52,500 bases of DNA from Symbiodinium natans (Eukaryota > Sar > Dinophyceae > Suessiales > Symbiodiniaceae). The stretch covers positions 350,001-402,500 of the forward strand of contig CAJNDS010001902.1 in NCBI GenBank assembly GCA_905221605.1. Reading direction: 5' to 3'. Shown piece by piece: positions 35,408 through 45,500 of the stretch. The notes below the pieces were generated by a model. It was not told the origin of the DNA, ran no database searches, and worked only from the letters and a program-made list of their open reading frames with translations. Made by a program: the position numbers and the translations under genes. The stretch's first letter is position 1. Every line of letters begins with the position of its first letter.

Positions 35408-35443
35408 AAAGTCCTCCTTACGCGCTTCGGCTTCCACGCGTTC
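35408..35443 (-). CDS. exon, charged coiled-coil segment (chains with 36297-36390)
   Basis: Acceptor CCTCTGTTCAG, donor TTT|GTTGGG; exactly 12 codons ERVEAEARKEDF, phase 0 to 0, continuing the heptad-like pattern of the exon at 36297-36390. Confidence 0.45.
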
Positions 35444-35864
35444 CTGAACAGAGGAGGCCAGCAGGGCTTTTCAGGGTTTGGGGTTCAGGGTTTAGGGTTT
35501 GGGGTTTCAGGCACCCTGAACCCGAAGAGTTTGTGTGATAGTGGCCTGTTTTGGTCTTGTGATATGTTCCTTCTAATCTAGAACTTGGACCAACCACCTC
35601 GAAAACCCAGGTCCATAACCCTAGATCCAGTTGCTTCCGGATACGAAAGCAGAAGACAGCGCGGCCCCCCTAAACCCGAAACCCGAAACCCGAAACCCGA
35701 AACCCTAAACCCTAAACCCTAAGCCCTAAACCCTAAACCCTAAACCCTACACCCCCTCCCAACCCTCCGGCACCTGCAATCGCAGCTTCTCTTCCTGCAC
35801 CCTCTCTGTGTCTGCCTCCGGAAGGGTCCCCAGGTGGGGGGGAGGTCGTAACACGGGATCCCTA

Positions 35865-36008
35865 GGGTTTAGGGTTTAGGGTTTAGGGTTTAGGGTTTAG
35901 GGTTTAGGGTTTAGGGTTTAGGGTTTAGGGTTTAGGGTTTAGGGTTTGGGGCTTGGGGCTTCGGGTTTAGGGTTTCGGGTTTAGGGTTTAGGGTTTAGGG
36001 TTCAGGGT
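35865..36008 (+). repeat. TTTAGGG array (between two chained exons)
   Basis: About twenty heptamers with TTTCGGG at the right end. Confidence 0.9.
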
Positions 36009-36189
36009 GTCGGATAACCTAACAGACCATGCTCTTGAGAACTGCCAATCAGCCCCGCAACTTTGAAAATCTTCAAATTCCCGATGCCCCAAACCTGACG
36101 CAAGGAACCACCCGGTAGGAAAACGTAAACAACTTCTTAGCGCTAAAACACTTCGAGACCCTGAACTCTGAATCCCTAGCCCGAAACTC

Positions 36190-36292
36190 TAAACCCTAAA
36201 CCGCCCTAAACCCCAAACCCTAAACCCTAAACCCTAAACCCTAAACCCTAAACCCTAAACCCCAAACCCTAAACCCTAAACCCTAAACCCGC
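36190..36292 (-). repeat. CCCTAAA array
   Basis: About fourteen heptamers abutting the donor of the exon at 36297-36390. Confidence 0.9.
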
Positions 36293-36296
36293 GAAC

Positions 36297-36390
36297 TTCG
36301 GCCTGTAGCTTCGCCGCCTGCTGTTCGAAGGCCAGCCGGGCCTGATCAAGTCGAGCCTCGCGCGGGTGCTTCTTGCTGGGCAGCTCGGCC
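36297..36390 (-). CDS. exon, coiled-coil segment
   Basis: Reads AELPSKKHPREARLDQ, then ARLAFEQQAAKLQAE, ending GAA|GTTCGCG. Charged and Ala/Gln/Leu-rich, consistent with a coiled coil. It joins 35408-35443 in phase 0. The 5' edge (GGGTAG) is uncertain. Confidence 0.45.
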
Positions 36391-36401
36391 CTACCCCCCA
36401 A

Positions 36402-36506
36402 GGGTTTAGGGTTTAGGGTTTAGGGTTTAGGGTTTAGGGTTTAGGGTTTAGGTTTTAGGGTTTAGGGTTTAGGGTTTAGGGTTTAGGGTTTAGGGTTTAG
36501 GGTTTA
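36402..36506 (+). repeat. TTTAGGG array
   Basis: About fifteen heptamers with one TTTTAGG unit. Confidence 0.9.
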
Positions 36507-36550
36507 TAGAAATTGTATACTAACCCTATAATAGGGTTTGGGTCCCAATA

Positions 36551-36860
36551 ACGTTTTGAGCGAAACGTTTGGAGCGAAACGTTTTGAGCGAAACGTTTTG
36601 AGCGAAACGTTTTGAGCGAAACGTTTTGAGCGAAACGTTTTGTTTTTAGATATTAGGTTTTAGGGTCGGCGTGGGGGGGGGGGGGGGGGGGGGGGTGGTG
36701 CGGCGGGACGGGGGGAGGGCTGAAAAATATTATAGAAATTGTACAGGGTTTGGGTCCCAATAACGTTTTGAACGAAATATTGGATGGCTGAAAAATATTA
36801 ATAGAAATTGTATAGGGTTTGGGTCCCAATAACGTTTTGAGCGAAACGTTTTGAGCGAAA
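36551..36860. repeat. 14-bp minisatellite and flanking duplication, with G23 run
   Basis: CGTTTTGAGCGAAA repeated six to seven times at 36,551-36,643 and again at 36,828-36,860. GGGTTTGGGTCCCAATAACG precedes each of three blocks. A G23 homopolymer lies at 36,673-36,695. Confidence 0.88.
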
Positions 36861-36893
36861 GTTCTTTTTTAGATATTAGGTTTAGGGCTCTGG

Positions 36894-37465
36894 GGGGTCT
36901 GGGCGCCAATTTTGGGCTCCGGAAGCTAATTTTGGGCTTGGGGAGCTTGGGGAGCAAATTTTGGGCTTTGGGGGCCAATTTGGGCCAATTTTGTGTTTTG
37001 GGGCCATTTTTAAGCTGTGGAGTCAATTTTGGGCTCTGGGAGCTAATTTTGGGCTCCGGAGTTGGGAGGCAAATTTTGGACTTTACGAGGCCAATTTTGG
37101 GCTTGGGGGTGAATTTGGTCTGGGGCGGGGTCAATTTTGGGCTCCGTGGGTTGGGGAGCAAATTTAGGCTTTGTGAGGCCAATTTTGGGCATTGGAAGCC
37201 AATTTTGGGGCTTGGGGAACCAATTTTGGGCTTTGGAGAAAATTTTGGGCTCTGGGAGCCAATTTTGGGCTCCGGAAGCCAATTTTGGGCTTCGGAAGCC
37301 ATTTTTGAACTTTGGAGCCAATTTTGGGCTTTAGGGGTCATTTTGGGCTTTGGAGCCAATTTTGGGCTGTGGAGACAATTTTGGGCTCCGGAAGCCACTT
37401 TTGGGCTTGGGGAGCAAGTTTTGGGCTTTGGGAGCCAATTTTGGGCATTGGAAGCCAATTTGTGG
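36894..37465. repeat. about 20-bp satellite (AATTTTGGGC unit)
   Basis: Some 25 units of AATTTTGGGCTYYGGAAGCC with substitutions and lost or added bases. ORFs of both strands across it are periodic and taken as artefacts. Confidence 0.92.
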
Positions 37466-37919
37466 TTTTGACCCGGGAGGCACCCCGAAAAGGCCCCAGA
37501 GGTTTAAGTAAATGAACATTTGGCCTCCCGCTTTGGATTAATTCATTTAAACTCTGTTTGTCAGCTGTTTAGACAAATATCTTGGAAAAATCCGAATGAT
37601 ACCACATACAATTTCTATTTATTTTGTCTTGAGGGTTTAGGGTTTAGGGTTTAGGGTTTAGGGTTTAGGGTTTAGGGTTTAGGGTTTAGGGTTTAGGGTT
37701 TGGGGTTTCGGTTTTCGGGTTTAGGGCTCAGACCACCATGAACTTGCTTTTGGGCTTTAGGAATTTAGGATTAAGGTTGAGGATAGGGCTTAGGGTTTGT
37801 ACGGTTTTTAGGGTTTGGGGATTTCGGTGCTTTTGGTTTAGGGTTTAAGGCTTCGTGTTTCGGGATTTGAGGTTTCGGGCTTTAGGGTTCAGAGTCGGGG
37901 TTTAGGGAGAAAGGGCTTC

Positions 37920-38103
37920 GGCGTGTGTTGGTGTTGGCCCTCCCTGCCTTGAGCCGCTTTTGCGCAACCAGTCTGCACGAGACGGCTATATACACATAGC
38001 TGGGCTGCTGTGGAAGCCACCCCCCCTCCCTTGTCCAGCATCTCGATATCTAGATGAAGGGTAGTGCGGTAATGTCGGCATTCAGCCAGGAAAGCCCTTA
38101 GCA
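37920..38103 (-). CDS. exon, unidentified protein (chains with the segment at 38170-38190)
   Basis: After acceptor GGCATCAG the frame reads LRAFLAECRHYRTTLHLD, IEMLDKGGGVASTAAQ and LCVYSRLVQTGCAKAA. It enters phase 1, the phase left by a short upstream piece (HDDSEQL, donor G|GTTGTTG) near 38,170-38,190. The 3' edge is not fixed. Confidence 0.42.
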
Positions 38104-38185
38104 CTGATGCCGCAACCCTATACCCGAGCTACCAAGGAGAGGGCCTTCCTTCAACAACAACCCAGCTGCTCAGAGTCGTCATGGG

Positions 38186-38327
38186 GTTTTCCCTACTACC
38201 CCCCTCTATACTACCCCCCCTAGGTTCCCCCCTTACATAGCCTTAATGAAGCGTAAATATCCGTAAATAGCCTTAATGAACCCAGGAGGGGAAGTGTAGA
38301 GGGTAGTAGGGGGAACCCATGAAGTTG
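38186..38327. mobile_element. introner/MITE-like element, family 2
   Basis: CATGGGGTTTTCCCTACTACC and GGTAGTAGGGGGAACCCATG are inverted termini of about 25 bp. Removing it with one CATG left joins two frames (VFQLH with DDSEQL). Confidence 0.72.
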
Positions 38328-38426
38328 GAACACTCGGACAGGGTTCTCTCTCGCCTCCGCTTCCCTCATCTGTCTCTCAGGGCGGGCTCGGGGATGCAAG
38401 GGTTTGGGGTTCGGGCTACAAAGCCT
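38328..38426 (-). CDS. exon, highly charged; possible gene start
   Basis: Reads HPRARPERQMREAEARE then NPVRVFQLH. An ATG directly after GAGAGACAG could be the start, since it lies upstream of 38103 and downstream of the stop at 38,578. A family-2 element interrupts the gene just after. Confidence 0.42.
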
Positions 38427-38577
38427 CGACATCCTGGGCACCAGACATCTACTAGGGTTTAGGGTTTAGGGTTTAGGGTTTAGGGTTTAGGGTTTAGGGT
38501 TTAGGGCTTAGGGTTTAGGGTTTAGGGTTTAGGGCTACGAGCTCCCCGGCACGTAAGGGAGTCGGATCGCAGAGAGC

Positions 38578-38605
38578 TCACGGCTCCTTGTCTGGGTCTC
38601 CTGTC
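38578..38605 (-). CDS. UBA-repeat gene, terminal exon
   Basis: G completes the Arg codon left by 38743-38815, then TGDPDKEP and TGA at 38,578-38,580. Confidence 0.45.
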
Positions 38606-41600
38606 CTCAAGGGATGAAGACTCGGAGCCCTAAGGTTGTACCCCTAAAGGTTCCCCTTAGTAACTCCATATATCCCCTAAGGGATCCTGAAAAGGGGGCC
38701 CAAAACCTAAGGGTACAACCTTAAGGGTCCGAGGTAGAACCCCTAGATGTCCTCGGCCTCTTGGCCTCTGGCTCCTCCGCCTCGGCTGTGTCGGGCACCT
38801 CGCTGTCCTCAGGCTCTGCTTTTAGGGGGGTTTTGGGGGTTTTTTGGGGGTTTAGGGTTTAGGGTTTAGGGTTTAGGGTTTGGGGTTTGGGGTTTGGGGT
38901 TTGGGGTTTAGGGTTTAGGGGTTTAGGGGTTTAGGGGTTTAGGGGTTTAGGGGTTGAGGGTTTAGGGGGGTTTACCGTTTAGGGCCTGAGGTCGGTCTCG
39001 GACCCTTAAGGTTGTACCCTTAGGTTTTGGGCCCCTTTTTAAGGATCCCTTAGGGGATATATGGGCCATATTAGGAGTATATTAAGGGGAACCTTTAGGG
39101 GTACAACCTTAGGGGTCCGAGTCTTCATCCCTTGATTCTTGTTTGGCGCTCCGTTTTTGTTGGGGGAAGCCTTGCCGGGAACTGCTCGAGCAGGGATTTG
39201 GGGGTTAGGTTCAGGGCCGGTAGCCAAAAAACCCGAAACCCGAAACCCGAAACCCTGACCTCAAATTCATAAACCCTAAGCCCAAACCTGAAACCCTAAA
39301 CCCCTAAACAAACCCCTTCACCCCTAAACCCCTAAACCCCCCTAGACCCCAAAACCTGACACAGAAACTTTAGGGTTCAGGCTTTAGGGTTTAGGGTTTA
39401 TCATTTAGGGTTTAGGGTTTAGGGCCTAGGGTTGAGGGTTTAGGGCTCCCGGAACGCTGAACCCTGGCCCCACAGGGGGGTCCTCCCCAGCTTCGTCTTC
39501 CGCGCCCTCATCGGCTTCCACCACCTCCTTGCGGCTTTAGGGTTTAGGGTTTAGGGTTTAGGGTTCGGGGTTCAGGGTTTAGGGTTTAGGGTTTAGGGTT
39601 TAGGGTTTAGGGCTTAGGGCTTAGGGTTTAGGGTTTAGGGCTTAGAACCCTAAGCCCTAGATCCGTTAAGAGCCCGAAAACCCCTAGTTACACTCGAAGC
39701 TCTGAGCGGTTTAGGGTTTAGGTTTAGGGTTTAGGGTTTAGGGTTTAGGGTTTAGGGTTTAGGGTTTAGGGTTTAGGGTTTAGGGTTTAGGGTTTAGGGT
39801 TTAGGGTTTAGGGTTTAGGGTTTAGGGTTTAGAAAGTTAGGGGCGCTAGAAGTTGTAAGCCTGCAGCTCGGGCATGCTGGGTGTTCCGTAGATAAGGACA
39901 ACCGGTAGCTTGGGCTGAAGGGTTTCAACCCGAAACCCTCGACCCTAGACCCTAAACCCTTCACCCTAAACCCTAAACCCTAAGCCCTACACCCTAAACC
40001 CGAAACCCGAAACCCGAAGCCCGAAACCCGAATCCCTAAACCCTAAACCCTAAACCCTACACCCCAAACCCCAAACCCTAAACCCTAAACCCTAAACCCT
40101 AAACCCTATAAATCCCGAAGCCCTCAACTCTCTCAGGGCGTCTATGCTGAGCTGAACCCACCCCCTCATGCAGATCCTGGGAGTAAACGTCATGGGGGGC
40201 TGCCCTAATACCCCCTCTCTACGACCCGCCCCCCCCTAAACCCCAAACCCCAAACCCCAAACCCTAAACCCCAAACCCTAAACCAAAACCCTAAACCCTG
40301 AACCCCCCCCTTTAGGGATAATTGGCCCAAATTAGGTTTTTTAAGGGGGGGGGGGGGGGAACCTGTAGGGGAATCCATGCATAAGGTGGCGGAGCAAGCT
40401 CCTCTGCATCCATCTCCCTTTCTGGAGCTTCCTGCAGGGTTTAGGGTTTAGGGTTTGGGGTTTAGGGTTTAGGGTTTGGGGTTTGGGGTTTGGGGTTTAG
40501 GGTTTAGGGTTTAGGGTTTAGGGTTTAGGGTTTAGGGTTTGGGGTTTAGGGTTTGGGGTTCAGGTTTAGGCCCCTGCGTTTAGGCCTTTGTGCTGAAATC
40601 TCACGGTCCCTCAGCACGAAACCCTACTAACCCTGAGGCCTACACCCAGACTTGCAAAGCCTAAGGAAGTAGCGAGTTGAAGGAAGCAAGCCAAAACCCC
40701 CAAACTCCCCCCCAATCCTCGGCCGGAAGCTCCCCATCCAGGAGAAGCGCTGCGGCCTGGTCCAAGTCGGAGACCTCTTTCAGGGACTAAAAGCCTAGGA
40801 GAGTTGTAGCCGTAAACCCTAAACCCTAAACCTCCTAACTCCCTCAGAGCCAGGAGGCCCGTCAACCAAAAAGAAAAAGGCCACCGAGGCCGCCTTCTTG
40901 AGCGCGTCGATGCAGTTGGACAGAGGTTGGCCTTGACTAAAGTTTCGGGTTTAGGGTTTAGGATTTGGGGTTTAGGGTTTAGGGTTTAGGGCTTAGGGCT
41001 TAGGGTTTAGGTCTCGAGTTTAGGGTTTAGGGGTTTGGGGGTTTAGGGTTTCAGGGTTTAAGGGTTTACGGGTTTGGCGGTTTAGGGTTCAAAGGGCATC
41101 AGGTTGGTTGAGGGCTTCGGCTTCGTGTTCAGAAGTTCGGGATTTCATTTAGGGCTTCGTATGAAACCCTAAACCCATTTCCTGAACCCGAAAGCCTTTG
41201 CTCCTCTTGGGCTCTCAAAGGTGCGTTTAACAAACGACATCCCAGAGCTTCGGCACTTTGGGGTTTAGGTTTAGGGTTTAGGGTTTAGGGTTTAGGGTTT
41301 AGGGTTTAGGGTTTAGGGTTTAGGGTTTAGGGTTTAGGGTTTAGGGTTTAGGGTTTAGGGTTTAGGGTTTACGGCTTAGGGCTTAGGGTGTAGGGTTTAG
41401 GGTTTAGGGTTTAGGCCAGCGCAGCTGGCGCCAAGACAAATTCATCTCTTGTGCACTTTTGTAAACCTTATAGGCTCGACCCCGAACCGAAGCTGCTTAA
41501 AGCACACTGATGTGTTTGCGTTTGCGTGTTTCGGCCGGGCCGCTCACCCAGTTTCAAGATGCACCTTTTTGGTATGTGTTTGGATTGCCTAGATCTGAAA

Positions 41601-42445
41601 GTAGCTTCTTGGCTCTGTGAGGCACAAAATGGCCAAGAATCACTAAATGTGGCAGTTTTAGGGGGTTTGCAAAGCTGCCAAACAATTACAATTTGGCATT
41701 TGCTGGAGGGGGTTCAAGGCCGCCGCCATAGAGCCGCGCAAGATGCATTTGTTGGGGTATGTGTGTGTGTGTGTGTTTGCGTTTCGCCAGCCTGCCGAAA
41801 TTAGAAAAGTTGCTTCTTAGTTTGCGCTTTGTGTTTTTTCGAACTTGTTGAGCATGTTGGCCTGGACGCCGTCCGCGCCAGCGCCACATGATGCATTGGG
41901 AGGCCGTAAAGCTGCCACCGAGAACTTCTTTCCAGCATTGGCTTTTCTTCATATCGGGTCTCGGCCACGCGCTTCGAAAACTGGCAGCGTGGATCTTTGC
42001 CGCGACAGGAGGCGCGCAGACCGCAGCTGCCGCCGCTGCCAGGACTCGTAGTCCCTCCTTGAACCACCTCTCCTCCCGGACGCGCGCTCCCAACCCAGAG
42101 ATCATAGCAGTCCGCCACCAGAGCCCCTTCATCGTCCCCGAACAGCAACCGCACTCAGCCGATCCCCACTTCCAACTCCGACACCCCCAGCTCCACTTCC
42201 AGGCATTCTCGTCGTAATCGAAATAGTCCACCCATGACGGGCGAGCGAGGGTGGACAAAAGGTGAAGAGAAAGCTTCAGGCGCAAAGGCTTGAGCAGAGC
42301 AGCTGCAAGTATGACAGCTGATGAACGAACTTTGGTCTTAGCAAAAGCACCTGAGCAGGAACATGTAAATGCAGCGAGCTTCTCTCGGTCTCTTTCTCTC
42401 TTTCTCTCCCTCTCCTCTCTGTCTGTCTCTCTCTCTCTCTCTTCT

Positions 42446-42507
<62 letters not shown>

Positions 42508-42512
42508 GTTTG

Positions 42513-42546
<34 letters not shown>

Positions 42547-45500
42547 CCTCTATCCTCTCTGTGTTTCTCTCTGTCCTCTCCCAAGGGGTCTGGGCCTTGC
42601 TAGGGGCTACCTGGAAGCCCGTATCCCTGTTACCTTTCAATTAACGGCGAGCATGAGATACACGGCCCTCTTTGCTGTCCGATTGCTCCTTCATATAGGG
42701 GCGAACATAAGGTACATGTACGCTGCCCTCCTCTGTCGTAGGTACATGTGTGTGGCCCGCCTCTGTTATTCTCCTACGGGCGAACATAAGGTACTCTGTT
42801 AGCCTTCATACAAGGGCGAGCATGAGGTACATGGCCCCCTCTGTCACCCTTCAATTACAGGCGAACATAAGATACATGGCCCTCCTCTAGCATTCCTCAA
42901 GCAAGGGCGAACATAAGGTACACGGCCCAACTCTTTTAGCCTTCATATAAGGGCGAACATAAGGTACATGGCACCCCTCCGTCACCTTTCAATTAAGCAC
43001 CTGGAGGCCGCCGCGCCCAACGCGGAGTCGGTGCTAATTGGTTGGTTCTGGGGAGTAGGGGCTACATTCGGCGCACTCTTCTTCTTCTTCTTCAATTACG
43101 GGCGAACATAAGGTACCTTTTGGGGTTGGCGGGGACATTTTAGCCGTTGTGGGGCTTTTTGGTTCCTTTTTGTTTGAACCTCCCGAGCCTTTTTTGTGGC
43201 ATCTCTTGGTGACTTTTTGCGGGGCCTTTTTGAAGCCTTTGCGACTCCCTTTTTGGGTGCTTTTTGGCCAGGAGTCTACGAACTCTGAGACAGTAAGACC
43301 CCAGAATCCTAACACTGTAAGGCCTTGTGACCTCAAGACCCTAAGACCCCTACAACCCTAAGACCATAAAATTCGCAGACGTTTGTCAAGTTTCGCTTTG
43401 GAAGCCAAGCCCAAAATGCGCTGGCACACACGGGCGTAGCCCTTAAAATTTAGGGTTCAGGCTTCAGGGCTTAGGGTTTAGGGTTTAGGGTTTGCTGTCA
43501 TGTGGTGCAGATGCTGTGAAGGTTAGGATGCAGAAACGGCTCGAAGGCTTGGTTAGCTTTAGGGTTTAGGGTTTAGGGTTTAGGGTTTAGGGTTTAGGGT
43601 TTAGGGTTTAGGGTTTAGGGTTTAGGGTTTAGGGTCTAGGGTCTAGGGTCTAGGGTTTAGGGTTTAGGGTTTAGGGTTTAGGGTTTAGGGTTTAGGGTTT
43701 AGGGTTTAGGGTGCCAACCCTGAAAATGCTGATGCGGGGCCGGTCAGCTCGGCCAGCCGCTGGGCATCCGACGGGCCGGCCTCACAAGCCATAATGGACA
43801 CGTAATGTGGATTTGGGGTTCAGGGTTAGGGTTTAGGGTTGAGGGTTTAGGGTTTAGGGTTTAGGGTTTAGGGTTTCGGGTTTCGGGTTTCGGGTTTCGG
43901 GTTTAGGGCTTAGGGCTTAGGCTTGGGGTTTGGGGATTGGGGCTTTTGAAGGCTTTTCTGGGTTGAGTTAGGGGGTTAGCGTTTGGGTTCAAGGCTTTGG
44001 CTTGGTTCAGGGAAACCCTAAAGGGTTTAGGGGTTAGGGTTGGGGTTTGGGGTCTGGGGTTTAGGGTTTAGGGTTTAGGGTTTAGGGTTTAGGGTTTAGG
44101 GTTTAGGGTTTAGGGTTTAGGGTTTAGGGTTTAGAGTTTAGGGTGTAGGGTGTAGGGTTTAGGGTTGAGGGTTTAGGGTTTACCCTTATGCTCGAGACTT
44201 AGGGTCCCCAACGATAAACGCTGTCTACGGCTCCCAGAAAGGACTGAAATGAAAGAACAATGAACCCCCCCCCCTGGCAGCCTGAACCAAAGTCCCCAGT
44301 TACACCCCTAATCCCTGATGAGGGTTTAGGGTTTAGGGTTTTAGGGCTTAGGGTTTAGGGTTGCCCCTGACAGCCTCCACAAAAGCCTGAAAACTTTCAA
44401 CTCTAACCCTAAAATCACTGCACCGCCTGTGCTAAAAAAACACAAAAGCAACACTTCATGAACAAAGCAACTTAAGAAAAACAAGCGGAAGCACCAAAAT
44501 TCAACAACCCGAAACCCTAAAATCCCCAAGGCCCGAAAGCGTTACACCGCAAAACATCCCGAAAACACTGAAACCCTAAACCCTAAACCCTAAACCCTGA
44601 ACCCTGAACCCTGAACCCTAAACCCTAAACCCTAAACCCTAAACCCTAAACCCCACCTCCGGTGGTGGTCCTCCCAGGTGGCTGCTGCTGCTGCTGGAAG
44701 CTCGGGTGTCGGCGGGCGCCTGACACTCGAGGGCTTTAGGGGTTTAGGGTTTAGGGTTTAGGGTTTAGGGTTTAGGGCCTTCAGGGTTTAGGCCTTCAGG
44801 GTTTAGGGTTTAGAGTTTAGGGTTTTGGGCTTAGGGTTTTTTGGGGGGTTTAGGGACGTTTTGGGGCTGAGGGCTCTAGGGCTTTGTAGGGTTTTAGGAT
44901 TTCGGGGTGAACCCCAAACAACCCTAAACCCTGAACCCTAAATTGCCCCAAACCCTAAACTCTGAACCCTAAACCCTAAATTGCCCTAAACCTAAACCCC
45001 CACAATTTTGGGATCTCATCAGGGAGCGGACAGTTTTGCGGGACGCTAGGTCTGGCCTTTTGGGGGATGCTGGGTCTCAGATTCAGAACAACCCTACACC
45101 CTGAACCCCTGAACCTCCTAAACCCGAAAAACCGAAAACCTAAAATGAACCCTAAACGCTAAGCCCTAAACCCCTGAACCCTGAACCCTCAACCCCTCAA
45201 CCCCAAAACCCTAACCCTACACCCTGAACCCTAAACCCCAAGGTGCCTCCCCGGAGCTGTCTTGCGTATTGCCGACGTTCTGTTGCTCATCCTCAGCTTG
45301 GCTTGGGTCCTATGCGGCTTAGGGGTTTAGGGTTTAGGGGTTGCGGTTCAGGGTTTAGGGGTTAGAGTTTAGGATTTAGGGTTTAGGGTTTAGGTTTAGG
45401 GCTTAGGGTCCTTAACCCCTAAACCCTAAACCGAAAACACCTGAGCGGACTCAGCGCCTAGATCCTAACATTCAGAGCCCCACCTCGCCGTCGAGAAGAA

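Noticed and set aside
36730-37519. ORFs of 240 and 206 codons at 36.7-37.5 kb
   Set aside because: They translate an AATTTTGGGC satellite in both directions; no non-repetitive protein sequence.
42338-42802. ORFs of Ser/Leu or Glu/Arg repeats at 42.3-42.8 kb
   Set aside because: They translate a CT microsatellite.
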